Below, one piece after another: positions 46,828 through 58,604 of a stretch of DNA of 64,000 bases. The stretch's first letter is position 1. The number at the start of each line of letters is the position of its first letter. The stretch comes from Phallus indusiatus (Eukaryota; Basidiomycota; Agaricomycetes; Phallales; Phallaceae): positions 806,001 to 870,000 of the forward strand of contig JAQFWX010000001.1 in NCBI GenBank assembly GCA_027605045.1, written 5' to 3'. The notes beneath the pieces were generated by a model, which worked only from the letters and a program-made list of their open reading frames with translations, made no database searches and was not told the DNA's origin. The position numbers were made by a program, and so were the translations under genes.

Positions 46828-48059
46828 TCATAATTTGGGCAAAGGATTCAAGACAATGTCAGGATATTTACGCAGTTTACTCAAACCCGTGTGAGAATCT
46901 CCTCCATCAACAACCAAAATCTGTCCGGTTATATAATTCGCCGCATCGCTGAAGAGAAACACGGTAGCATTGCTGATATCGGCTTTTTCTCCGAATCTTT
47001 GCAATGGTAGGGCGTTGCTAGCATCCCTGTTTTGATTGAAGAAGCCGGAGTTAACTATTATGGTTCACGACCGTTATAGATCATCAGCTTACTTGTTATC
47101 TCCATAAGTAGTCTTCGTAAAAAGTCGATCCGCCCCTTCTGTACCAGTGATCAAACCAGGAGCTATTACATTGGACCTTATTCCCCGCGGACCCTCCTCG
47201 ACGGCAATTACCGCACTCAAAGCATCTACACCGGCTTTTGCTGCAGACACGTGAGCTTGCAACGGAGTACCTGACAAACGATTTCTGAATTAGAAAAAAA
47301 GGTGTCACTTCTTGTAATTTATATACATACCACGATAATGTAATGTCGCGCTGACGTGAAGATAGGAGCCTCGAGACTTGCGGACATAGGGCAGTGTCGC
47401 TTTGAGAGTATTATACGTTCCTAACTATAATTAATTAGCGATATCAGTTAATTGATTATAATATTAATGAGATATACCCACTAAATCAATGGAAACGACA
47501 GTTTTGAAAGCATTTTCTGACAAGCCTTCGATGGACGCTAGGAAATTCCCAGCTGCTCCTAAATACGCATACCAAGGAATCAATTTTATCAGTACCATTG
47601 AAAGATAGTGCATTCATACCACAGATTACAAAATCAATTCGACCAAATTTCTCGATGGTTTTCGCAACAGCGCCTTGAATCTGTGTTGGGTCACGAACGT
47701 CCGCCTGAGCTGGCAAAACAACACGCCCTGTAGCCGCTGAAAGCTCTTTGGCTGCTTCATTGAGTCTATCAAGCCTATAATAACAAATTGAATAAATATG
47801 TCAAAGGAACATCATTGATAGACAAGTTGTTACTTTCTTCCAACGATAGCTGCGTTCGCTCCATGTCGTAGCTAAACGGGCGACCATACTAAGTTAGCCT
47901 AGTTTGTACAGGCTGAATCTAACTAACCATGGCTGCTGTCATATCCTTGCATATCCCAGAACCTCCTCCAGTGCAAAATACAACCTTCCCTTTGAATATG
48001 TTGTCGCGAAATACGTCCAGCGAGGATGGCGGTGGTGTGGGGATGCCAGTTGATTGCAT
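46828..48059 (-). CDS. Short-chain dehydrogenase, peroxisomal 2,4-dienoyl-CoA reductase type
   Basis: It starts [20 protein letters not shown]. The cofactor motif TGGGSGI follows GKVVFC. Later exons carry [24 protein letters not shown] followed by [28 protein letters not shown], and the segment [20 protein letters not shown] with [11 protein letters not shown]. The classical SDR Tyr-x3-Lys is not kept: the Lys is present but the Tyr position is His, as in the dienoyl-CoA reductase family. It ends [18 protein letters not shown] and LNPLPKL. Family members reduce 2,4-dienoyl-CoA with NADPH during oxidation of unsaturated fatty acids. The final PKL is a weak variant of the SKL peroxisomal signal. 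At least five introns. Confidence 0.85.
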
Positions 48060-48533
48060 GATAGAATCTGTGGGTATTTGGGAGCTTTTTTTGTGATGAT
48101 CTGGTCGACAATTACGACACGACAATGAAGTGAATTTGGCTGTGAAGGTAGAGAAGTGCCTGTTCTATGTATGTCCAGGCAGCTCAGATTACTGCAACCG
48201 TAGCCCGCGCTTAGTCGGGAAGTTAAAAAGCCGGCTGCCACCAAGCCAAAAACCTCGGCTAGGTCAATAAAGCGATGCCCTTGATTTCGGTCTATACCGC
48301 CAGTACATATATCATCCTTCAAAACCTGAGAATCATGTCCCCATTTATTCAGAACGCCATGGTAATTCGAAATAAATTGTTGTTCAGATAAAAAGGTACG
48401 TAATCTTATTCCATTCTTTCATTCTCTTTCTCTTCCTTCTGCTCACGTTGTCCTCTCCTTTTAGTTTTCTAAGTTTCTCTTCTCGAATGAAACACCATAT
48501 TTACAGCAAAAAAAAAGGGATAGTCTTCGTTTA
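48060..48533. other. Upstream region of two divergent genes
   Basis: 474 bp between the reductase start (minus) and the DUF6533 copy E start (plus). T-rich and pyrimidine-rich at 48405-48470. An upstream minus-strand frame through 48125 could extend the reductase, but the start at 48059 fits the family best. Confidence 0.4.
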
Positions 48534-49857
48534 ATGGACCTAGAAGAACAATACAAAATTGAGCTTGTATTTCGCTATCTTCTTGGTACGTTTAGAGCCC
48601 AAAACCTGAAGCTGCGTAAATTCTTGTAGCTGACTTTTCTAATTCAGTCGCTGCCGCTTGTTGCATTTGTTTTGATTACTTCATAACAATAAAAAAGGAA
48701 ATAGAACTGGTATGGAAGGCTCCTAACAGTTTCATGAAGCATGGCTTTCTCGTTTATCGCTACCTGGCCATAGCGGGTACAGTGGTATTGGCGTATAGTG
48801 AGTAATGGTTCTTCCTTCCATCACCCTGCGTTCGTGTTTTGATTGTTTGACAAGGTGCATCTGGCTCGGGCGCTATTGACGTAAACGTAAGTTCCAATGT
48901 CATTCGCTTATCGCACGCGTAACTGATTCCTCTTCTATTTAGTTGTACGAAGATGCCGTACACTGAAGCTACTTTTCTTTGACTGATATTGTTTTCTCTC
49001 AAGCTGTCGTCGAGGCATACCTACCTTGGCCCTTTTGCAAACTTGTTCATTAGCTTTCGCAGACTGTAAGCTCTTTCTTTCTTCGTGTGATTTCTGCAGC
49101 TTTCGCCTAAACCGGAATTTGTCAGTAATTGCTGTTTTACACACCTCCGCTATTTGGAACCGAAGCTTTCGGGTTCTCATCACATTGGCTTTGTGTTATG
49201 TGGTTACTTTTATTATTGGTTTGGCGGGCAGAATTTCGTCTCTTCCGTACATGATAGGTTAAACAGGTTTTCCAAAATTTTAAAATTCTAAATACGATAC
49301 TCAATTCATTTCAGACAGCACTTCTAAATTTAATCCCACTGATAGTTGCGTCGTTAGAGTAAGGGATATACGTATAATTATTTCATGGGCTGCCGGAGTA
49401 AGTGTTGCTTGCTGTCAACTGGCCCGACCTTATCAAAGGCGAATTACAGTCTCTGTTCGATCTTATCGCTTTGATATTCAATGTTGCCAAGCCCCTTTTT
49501 CAAGACGGCGTTGACGTCCCCTATTTAAGGTCGTTACGTATATACGGCACCGGATATTTCATCGTACGTGTTCATTTTCTTTCATGCCATAGTTTTCTCA
49601 TACATTATATATAGTTTAATTTTGGTATCTTACACATGAGTTTTCAACCTTCATGCAACATTTTTAATTTTCTATTCAGTTTTTCGCACGACGTGCGTCT
49701 TTTCATTCCTTTTTGATCCTGTACGTGACTTCATTTCGTGTTGGCCGTCTTTATATCAGCAACTAATATAGTCATTGAATTTCCAAAGTCTTGGATGCCA
49801 AATATCTTACCGGCGTATGTGTTAGCTTTCTTTTTTCAGCTTTCAGAGATGTTTTAA
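48534..49857 (+). CDS. DUF6533-type multipass membrane protein (copy E)
   Basis: It starts MDLEEQYKIELVFRYLL. The next exons read VAAACCICFDYFITIKKEIEL then VWKAPNSFMKHGFLVYRY, the DUF6533 block, and LAIAGTVVLAY. Further stretches encode LHTSAIWNRSFRVL with the helix ITLALCYVVTFIIGLAG, LFDLIALIFNVAK and VPYLRSLRIYGTGYFI. A late exon gives ATNIVIEFPKSWMPNILPA, and the end is QLSEMF with a stop at 49855-49857. It lacks the long cytosolic tail of copies C and D. Exon joins around 48900-49030 are uncertain, so it may be partly decayed. Confidence 0.6.
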
Positions 49858-50617
49858 TTAATGCCGCAGCTTGACGTGGCCAATCACAACTGTTACTCTC
49901 TCGCGGTTCATTTTCAAAGCAAGGAAGCTTGGACAAAGGCGTAAAACTGAGGATTTGGAATTAGAAAGAGCCACCTGAGCAAGCCTAATAAAGATAACAA
50001 CATAATAAGGATAATTAACTTTTTCTATAAATATAGACATTAATAAATTGGCAGAAACATTATGAAAAGCTTGCAGGTTGCGCGTCGGCGGTAGGCGCTA
50101 CTTGGATCGAATTCTGGTAACGATTCACCCAGCCATCGAGATAGTCCCATAACTCGGATGTCTTCTGGTTAATTTGAACGCGCGTTCACACAAATTTAGT
50201 CGAAAACCTCAACAATACGGAATAACATCATACTCATCACGAATTGCAACATTGTAAACAAATACGCCTATTGCCCAATGGCCGCATTCCGTCTCGAAGA
50301 AACCTTGCTTGATCTATAATAGGGGGAACGGATCTCTGGACAATAATCGAGCCACTCAACTCGGCCATGTTGAAGAGTTTTTGAAAGCTCGCTTTCTATC
50401 GTGACATGTAATTGAAAATCAGTGACCTTAGGATGTCATCAAAGCCGCAGCTTTGAGACTTGGTCAGCGGCAGACTGCCCGTCAGGGGACCGTGACTTTG
50501 GTACCCATATAAATGACTAAATTGAATCGGTGAACACCAAAATGTTCTTAGGTAGCAACCAATGCCCCCAGTTGCCTAAATCCGCGAAACTCCCGTCACT
50601 TTAATCTGAACACGTCG
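49858..50617. other. Intergenic, no supported gene
   Basis: 760 bp with short frames only and no repeat recognised. Confidence 0.35.
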
Positions 50618-51222
50618 ATGAACCTGCTAACCTTTTCACGAAACCCGACATGGACTTTTTCATGGGCCAGAAGCTACAAAGAATACAGTAAGGAGTCAAC
50701 CACCGACGACTTTGGCTCCATCCTCGGGATGATGCGTTTCGACGAGGGTCATCGTGTTATACGCTCGTGGAAGGAGATGGGGTTTACCAGTATCATGTGT
50801 GGGGACCGTGTTTCGGCTATGGCAGACACTAGTCTGTTAGAAAGGACCGGCGGAAACATGCTGTTCAAAATGGTGCAGGAGAACAAGGTACGTGATTCAG
50901 ATTCTCCACTGCACATGCTTATTCAAATCCTTCAAGCGGCTGAAAGCACCAAGAGCGCCCTGAAGCGCAGCTCATCGCTGAGGGTATTGCTGCCGCATAT
51001 GAGAACAGGAAAACTCAGACAGCTAGTAATAACTTCACGATCACAATTCCCGGGATTACGGTGGTCGGAACCTCACCAGAGTTCTACAAGATTCCCGTAA
51101 CAGCTAAGCTTCCGAAGGCTATCTTGAAAGGGCAATATCCGAGAGACACCACCATCGTACAACCATTCAGACCTCCCGTTCCAGATCTCAACAATTTTTC
51201 AAAAGGGGGAAGCCGCTCATAA
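50618..51222 (+). CDS. Hypothetical protein, possibly a fragment
   Basis: The first exon encodes MNLLTFSRNPTWTFSWARSY, then TTDDFGSILGMMRFDEGHR and ERTGGNMLFKMVQENK, ending at a GTACGT donor. After an intron ending GCGCAG the second exon continues LIAEGIAAAYENRK, IPGITVVGTSPEFYKIPVT and GQYPRDTTIV, stopping at 51220-51222. The second exon resembles a block that I recall from Agaricomycete hypothetical proteins (I-P-x-I-T-x-V-G-T ... FYKI). No function is known. Its length suggests a partial gene. Confidence 0.45.
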
Positions 51223-52529
51223 ATAGACGAATCTCTCGACAATGTTATGAAGCCTTCAGGCAATTTGTGGTGTGATATACCCGCATTGCTCAATGTTTTC
51301 AAACCTCTTGCGGAAATCAAGCTGGGCACTAAGGAGATACAAATCAACCTGGACGGAAGGCAGCTGGCAAGTCATCATATAAAGGATACCAAGCACTGTA
51401 AGGGAAGTTAAGGTGAGCGGGATTGTGATGTGGCTTTGCACGTGTTTCACATCCTTTACTTAATGTTTATGTGCAAAAAGAAGGGATCATTTCCTCAAGG
51501 CTAGTTTTGGTTGAGATGTTTTTTCTAGCCTGGTTCAATAACCAGGCGAGTCTTATCAATCTAGGAGATATTCTTATATGTACATATGCAATCAATGATG
51601 ATTGATAATTTTTCATTACTATGATTCAAATTCGAGTTAGCATAAATACAACAAAATCACTTTTTTACTTAAATCAATCTCCCACTATTCTTTTATGGCC
51701 ACTCTACTCCCTCGACTCGGACACGGCGGCAGCATAATCCACCGAACTCGGCATTTGATCACGAATGGTGTTAGAGAAGATCCATCTGCGGTAAAATATT
51801 CCAATGTGATTTTGAAATCACCAGAAAAGTAAATGAGCTGATGACATTTAGTAGAACTTCCTCATGAAAGACCTTTTCTGTGACAATCAGTACTAAGACT
51901 CGGCCCAGGCTCACCGACCATTTACCGACAATAACTGAGATATTCCACAGAAAAGTTGCATGACGGGTCATTGTACAGTCACATCATCCCATCTACGCAG
52001 GTGTGAACCGAAGTCCGATGCCAACGAACTTGAACTCGCCCACCCGGCGAAGCGCTACAAAACGCACGTATGATTGGGATGAACATGTCACATGTCGAAC
52101 AGGTCAGGACCTTGCACAAACATCCGAGCTGGTCTGAGAATATCAATAAGCCAAGGACACCGACAAAGGAAGAGCAGAAACGGTGCTGAAAGCAACAATT
52201 CGGAGTTTACACATCAAGGAGGAGACGACTGCCATGGTTCACGGGTGTTGACATTGACAGAGAGCATTGAAGGAACGGAGATCGCTATATATCTATTTGG
52301 TACTGCAGTTAGCTGTGCGTTTTATGTTGAATATACTTTGAAGCTCGGGCCAATTTCGCATTCTACATATTCCGATTTTCCGAACGATGATCATGTCACG
52401 CATAGTTCTCGGTACGAATGTGACTAATGTGACCGACTGAGTTTGATTCGGAAACAGCGGCTTGATAGTCTTCAACTTGTAAATATCTTTTTCTCGTATA
52501 TTTATAACATCGTTCCAACGTTGCTGTCA
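51223..52529. other. Intergenic, no supported gene
   Basis: 1.3 kb. Short frames on both strands show no motif. The last 100 bp are the presumed promoter of the oxygenase gene. Confidence 0.35.
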
Positions 52530-54112
52530 ATGTCTTCCTCAGATTTTACACTCCCAGTTGTATCTATAGCACCGTGGATATCGAATTCACCCGACCTTTA
52601 TGCGCGAAAGGAGACTGCCAGAGCGATACACCAAGCTTGCGTCAATTATGGGTTCTTTTATCTCGATGTATCGTCCTATGTAAACGAGAGTGAGACGGAT
52701 GAGCTTTTAAGATTAGCCCGAGAGTTTTTTGCTTTGCCTTCGGATGAGAAGGATCTGCTGTCGCTAAGGAACGAGGACAATGCGCGAGGTAATTGGAATC
52801 AGTGACGTTTGGCAGTATGTATAACGTTTATTTGATTGTATTAGGCTATGCTCGTCTTCATGAAAACGTTACTGCTGGAAAAGCGGACAATCATGAAGGG
52901 TTGGATTTTTATCGACCTGTTGAAAAGCCGGATAGAACGAAACCTTTGTGGGGTAGTAACCAATGGCCAACAGTACCCGGATTCCGAGAAAAGTATGAAG
53001 CGTGGGTTGATAAGATGAAGGCACTAGGCTTAATTGTGATGGAAGCGTGTGTATAGGTGCATTTCCTTTGAGGGATCTTTACTGATCTTTTTCCCTTGTG
53101 CGCAGGATGGCCGAAGGTCTGGGACTATCAAGCGACGAGTGGGAGAGCCTGCGTTCCAAAGTAGACGACAGCTTTTGGGTAATGCGGGTTATCGGCACGC
53201 TCTTTCATCTTTAAACCATTCTCAATTCATATTCATACATGAATAGGCTATCCGCAACTACCTGATGATCATGACGGCATATCATGTGGTGCCCACAAGT
53301 ATGGTTTCTCTCTTTTGTCAAGCCATGGATGTTTCTCATATTCTTCATGGATGGTGTAGGGATTATGGCTGCTTAACGTCCGTATTCGGAAACAAACGGC
53401 GTTTATCTATCACTCGGTTCTCACTGGACTGACCATTAGGTTCTTATTTGCTGATCCAACACCCGCTGCACTGCAGGTGTACCTGCAGCACAGGCTGTTC
53501 GATCACAGTGGCAGTCACGACCGATTAGGGAAAGGCACATGGATTAATGCCGATCCTATTCCTGGTTGTGTGGTATGCAATATCGGAGAAAGTAAGTTTT
53601 GAATGCCTATATATTTTATCTGAGAACTCAAAACTACCCGTTTCTTTCGCTAGTGTGGGAAATCTGGACAAATGGTTTATACAAGAGCACACTGCACCGG
53701 GTCATTCATAAAGGGGCGAATTACAGGTGTGTAGACCTCCAGTTCAGAATATTGAAATGAACATTGATTATGGCTTGTGAAAATGATATTTGTTCCTACC
53801 AACATATGTACTAACAATATAGAGTCTCGTAAGTGTCTTTCTAAATATATAACACCTGTTTCCGCTCTTGTCCTGATCTCACGCCTGCGCAGGATTCCGT
53901 TCTTCTTCGAACCTAATTTCGATGCCTTAGTTGAGCCTCTGCCGACCGCCGTTGCTCTCAGCGGTCGTATCCGAACGCCAGCGGAGCCATCCGTCGCTGG
54001 GGAACAGCATGGCGCCGTACCGCGCAAGACGTACAAGCCCGTCGTCTACGGTGAATTCCTGATGAAGAAAGTGGGGCATAATTTTTCTGCAGGAGGAGGA
54101 AAATACTCGTAG
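52530..54112 (+). CDS. 2-oxoglutarate/Fe(II)-dependent oxygenase, isopenicillin N synthase-like
   Basis: It starts MSSSDFTLPVVSIAPW. The N-terminal DIOX_N-like region includes ARAIHQACVNYGFFYLDV and AREFFALPSDEKDLL. The first exon ends at 52788 and continues with GYARLHENVTAGKAD, EGLDFYRPV and MAEGLGLSSDEWESL. The double-stranded beta-helix core has the iron triad H-x-D in CGAHKDYGCLTFL (split by two introns) and the distal His in STLHRVIH. The 2-oxoglutarate Arg is in YRVSIPFFFEPN. The end GEFLMKKVGHNFSA is typical of fungal members. Substrate unknown; relatives act in secondary metabolism or small-molecule hydroxylation. No biosynthetic cluster is evident around it. Seven or so introns. Confidence 0.85.
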
Positions 54113-54471
54113 TCGACTATCGTTTAAATTGTATTTTATTATCTGCTGTAAAGTATGCAAAAACAACGCGAATGAATACTTAGTCTGGATATTTTGGGAA
54201 TGGCTCCGACGCCAAACAAGTGCAAATAGACAGGTTCAAGGCTGCCGCCTAATTGGTCCTCTTAGTACGCTGTAACCCTTTCTTCGTCCACCTTCCTTCT
54301 CTGCAACTTCCTCGTCAAAAAAAGCGACCATCGTTTCGGATTTCTTCTTATCGTGTATTCAGCAGAACACATTGCACCATCTTCTCCTCTTTCCCTCTTT
54401 TTTTCCTAATCCCACCATATCTCAAGGGCCATCGACACCGAATTTCCCCTTACCTTCCGTAACCTAAAATA
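54113..54471. other. Spacer with pyrimidine-rich promoter
   Basis: 359 bp between two plus-strand genes. The sequence is strongly C/T-rich from 54260 to 54420, as is usual ahead of highly expressed basidiomycete genes. Confidence 0.4.
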
Positions 54472-56960
54472 ATGGTGAATCCCAAGCTTCTCTGCTTATT
54501 TGTACCTTTTCTTTTTTTTTCTCACTGTCACTCTGTCTGGTTGTCCAACACTCTAGGGTCAAACATTATCAGCCCCTGGTTCGTAGCCTTTATCCACTGT
54601 GTCGAATGCGTGCGACCGCAGATTTTCTAATCTAAATCCATTGCTTTTGCGTTGATGTTCCGTTAGTGACGACGAAGCAAAGCGATTATGGTGAAGATGA
54701 ACGATATTTATATGGTGTATCTGAGATGCAAGGCTGGAGAATATGTAAGTTCGTCGTTATCTTTCTCCCTCTTTTTTTACCGCTGCAAACGCGGGATACC
54801 CTTTACAACTCTTTCCTCTTTTTGCGCCAACTTTCTCTTTTATCGTACTTGATTTCTCTCTTCGAACATCTTCTTTGAATGCCACTTTTTCCAATATCAT
54901 ATCTCATATCTAATATGGTTTCTCATAATCACGATGACAGCGATGGAAGACGCGCACGCGACCGTCCTTAATCTCGATGGGAGCGAATCGGAAAAAAACG
55001 CCTTCTTCGCCGTTTACGACGGACATGGAGGTACATTTTCATATGCCTTATCCTTCTTCTGTACACTCATACCCTTTAGGATCGAGCGTTGCCAAATTCT
55101 CAGGCGAGAACGTTCACAAACGGCTGTCTAACGATCCTGCATATCACGAAAAACAATACGAGCTTGCTCTCAAAAGAGCGTTTCTAGGAACAGATGATGA
55201 TATTCGTGCTGGTGTGTAACTAAACCCCTTTGCTCTTATTGTTCTTGTTGTTCTTGTTGTTGGGGAGGCGAGAGCTCTTCTTATTGTTGCGCTAACTGCC
55301 CTCTTTTCTCACTTTAGATCCCTCCTTTTTCCATGATCCATCGGGATGCACGGCTGTTGCTGCCCTTGTAACGCACGACAATAAAGTTTATGTTGTACGT
55401 GTTTCGTTTGGGTATGTATTCAAATGGGACATACCCGGGCTTATGACTCGGTTCTTTCTTCTTTTTCATCATCATAGGCCAATGCCGGAGATTCCCGATC
55501 TATTATCAGTGTTAAAGGTGTTGCTAAGCCACTTAGTTATGATCATAAACCTCAGAATGAATGTAAGCCTGAAATGTGTTTTTTTGTTTGTCGCAAGTAC
55601 TGAACACCCTTTTTTTTCTTCTCAAGCGGAAAGTTCCAGAATTACAGCGGCAGGAGGGTATATTGAGTTTGGTCGTGTAAACGGTATGGTCGTTTGTTTA
55701 CCGCCAGAGAAGTTGATTTATTTATTTTTCGTATTCAGGAAATTTGGCGTTATCTCGAGCTATCGGCGACTTTGAGTTTAAGAAGAACCAATCGTTGGCA
55801 CCAGAACGCCAGATAATCACGGCGAATCCAGATATTATACAACATGATTTGACAGACGACGACGAGTTCATTGTCATCGCATGTGATGGTATGGTTCTTG
55901 TCGTTAATCAGAGCCCGTCATCTCGCTCATTCATCCGTTTTCGTTGCCAGGTATCTGGGACTGTCTTTCCTCTCAGCAAGTCGTGGATATTGTCCGCCGG
56001 TTGCTCCACGACGGAAAAGATCTCCCGGACATCTGTAACCAAATCATGGACATCTGTCTTGCGCCAGATAGCAACTCGAGCGGTGGAATTGGGTGCGACA
56101 ACATGACTGTCCTAATCGTGGCGCTTTTGAACGGACGCACGAAAGAGGAGTGGTATGCTTGGATGAAGGAACGCGTTGAGACGAATCATGGGTACAACAC
56201 GCCGGAGGAGCTGCCGCAGATATATCCGAAGAACAGGGAACAGATGCCTTATGGATTGGGATCTGGTATTATGGGTGGACGGCCGCTGAATGGAGGTGGG
56301 GGTGGTCCAGGTGGAGGTGCGATTCGGCTTCCTGTTGGGAATCTCGGGTTTGGGACTCTTGCGCGGGCGTTGGCGGCTGGAGGAATCACGTTCGCTCCTG
56401 AGGGATGGCCTAACGGTTCGACGGGGCTCATGTTTGGATCGTCCTCTGAGGATAGCGAGGAAGAGGAGAGCGACGATGAAGGCGGGATGGCCTCGACTTC
56501 TTCGATGCCGGGGTATTTGAGCGATTTGCATGCGCCGCCGTCGAGAGATGTGACGTCTTCGTTGAGAGCTCAACTTGACGCTTTACGGAACGACGACGAG
56601 ATGGATATGGATGGGATTGTTTCTGGTTGGTCAAAACCGGATTCGTCATCGTCGGCTGCATCATTATCGTCATCACCACCGCAACAGCCACCAACACCAC
56701 AAGCTTCGTCCTCGTCGAAGACTTCTGCTCAACAACAATCTCGTGGACCATCGGATGTTGATATGGAAGTTGGAAATGACAAGACGCCGGCTTCGGGAAA
56801 ACAGGGTGAAGCTCCTCCGCCTGAACGAACGAGCGAAGAAAAGGAACGACCTCAGCCTCAGTTGGAGTATCAACAGCCTAATGGAGAAGAGCCTAGCGAT
56901 GCGGTGAAACTTGAAGGTCTCATGGACACCAGCGAAAGCCCATTCAAGACCGACTATTGA
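54472..56960 (+). CDS. PP2C-type protein phosphatase (PTC2/PTC3-like)
   Basis: The first exon is just the ATG (54472-54474). The intron ends CTCTAG, and the next exon gives G-Q-T-L-S-A-P, so the protein starts MGQTLSAP, a likely N-myristoylation signal. PP2C motifs follow in order: [58 protein letters not shown] and [13 protein letters not shown]. The metal-binding Asp residues are present. A long C-terminal tail is Gly-rich, then acidic with Ser-Glu runs ([11 protein letters not shown]), and ends [14 protein letters not shown]2/3 enzymes dephosphorylate stress MAP kinases and DNA-damage kinases. Exons after 55900 form one large 3' exon. Confidence 0.9.
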
Positions 56961-58242
56961 AGATCCGCGCCTTTTCTTTCTTTCAGTCTGAATGTCTCCA
57001 CTTCCCGGATTCCTTTTCTTTCATTATCGTATCCTAAGAGGATTGCTAACCGCCTCAAACCTTCTGTCTCTTCCCAATCCCTTTTTCCAACTTTGAATTT
57101 CCCCTCACGTCTATCATATTGAGATGTAGTATTTTGCCCTATTATGTAGTCAGAACAACCATCATCACCTTCCGACCTCTTTCTACCGCATTTTGTCGCA
57201 TCCTGTCTACCGACGTCGTCACCGCCGCCTGCGCTTCCACTTCCGCCACCACCACCACTACCTATTACTTCAACACTCATGTCCCACCTTTTGTGTGTTT
57301 TTTATATATAGCTCTTTTCCGTTTATTTAAACACAATTAGGAGAAGAGGATGAAGTTGTGTTACTGTTTATACGAATACTCTGTAACATCTCTTTATATT
57401 TGTTTTTTCTTTTCTTTCCTTTTTCTTTTCTTTCTTTTTTCTTCTCTCTCCGCGTCTTGCATACCGATCTGGACGAGCCTGAGTTGTCGACGCTGCGGTG
57501 GGGTTCAAAACATGCGACCCACGATGCGCTATAACGATGGTTAGGAACGACGAAGGAACGCTTTGAGAGAGCACCCTGTTTTACGATCCATCTCAAAGGA
57601 CGGAGACGACGATCATGGCACCAGTCAATCACTTCTCACGTTCTGCTTTCGTCACTTGTCTTTTCTATGCTAATACGCGACTGGTCCCTCGGCTCAGTCA
57701 CAGGTTCTTCTTCCAGCTTGTTTCCTTTCTTTTTTCTTTCTTCGCTCTTTCGTTCTTACGGTGTGGCGCTTCGTGTTTTCTGCCTTTCTTTTTTTTTTCT
57801 CTTTTTCCTTTTCATGTCTCTGTTTCTGTCTCGCTCTGTCTCTCTATCTTCTCAATCTTTTCCGTCTTTTCGTCTTTTCGTGTCTCTCGAGGGCTTTCAT
57901 GCAGAAGTTATATTGTACGTAACGGTGTTCATTTGCATACTTACATACCTATATCTGCTACATAGTCGCATTAAGTACAATAAAAAAGGGGAATCAAAAC
58001 GCCAAAATTAGTCCGCGTGGTGTTTGGAGAATGCTGAAAGGATTTACGAACAAGCAAGATAATGACATTGGTATGACAAGTATGTATACATAAGTGATAC
58101 AGTATCAGCGTGTGGAGCAAGAGTACATGCTATCTTTATGAAGGATGAGACTGAAGTAGGACCAGGTGATGCAATTTGGGATCTGTTCAAAAGACCTCAA
58201 TTATTCATCATGAACAATAAAAAAATACACTCACTCTTTCAG
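56961..58242. other. 3' region with pyrimidine tracts, no supported gene
   Basis: 1.3 kb downstream of the phosphatase gene. Strong T/C tracts at 57390-57450 and 57715-57880 create long but meaningless open frames. No gene, repeat family or RNA was recognised. Confidence 0.4.
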
Positions 58243-58597
58243 TTAAATTATAGGCTGATACAGATGCGGTCCATCAAGAATGGCCATCATGCGCTGGATC
58301 GTCCAATGCAAGGGTTCGGGTGTACTTCTCCCTCTAAGCTTCTCCAGATCATGGTCGTCGTCAAGAACTAAAACAAGCATCACGTCATCTGTGGTAGCAG
58401 TGTGTCCAACGCGACGCGCGACAGCGACAGCCTCACACGCCTCATCGTCAAGTCCTTCTCTGATGGCAGTTATCGCATACGCATCCGCCTTGTTTGGCTC
58501 AGCCAGTCCATCGAATTCAAAGACGCGACCTATTTTTTCGCGGTGAAACTCGTAACCTTTCACGTATTTAGCCAATCTCCTATATGGTACTATAATA
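58243..58597 (-). CDS. Hypothetical protein, probable 3' exon
   Basis: An acceptor TTATAG near 58600 is followed by an open frame YRRLAKYVKGYEFHREKIG, then VFEFDGLAEPN, REGLDDEACEAVAVARRVG and MLVLVLDDDHDLEKLRG, ending GPHLYQPII. It has about 115 residues, is acidic and has no membrane helix. The 5' exon could lie at 58770-58640, starting with ATG near 58769, but that frame stops unless spliced. The opposite strand is also open here. Family not recognised. Confidence 0.4.
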
Positions 58598-58604
58598 TTA
58601 GCTG

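Noticed and set aside
50627..50700. Frame reading NLFTKPDMDFF, similar to the end of copia polyproteins
   Set aside because: No other copia domain, LTR or polypurine tract nearby; short chance match.
56112..56907. Arg/Ser-rich frames antisense or out of frame over the PP2C tail
   Set aside because: By-products of the GC-rich, low-complexity tail of the phosphatase gene.
57399..58011. Phe/Ser-rich 110-codon frames
   Set aside because: Translations of T/C tracts with no complexity or motif.
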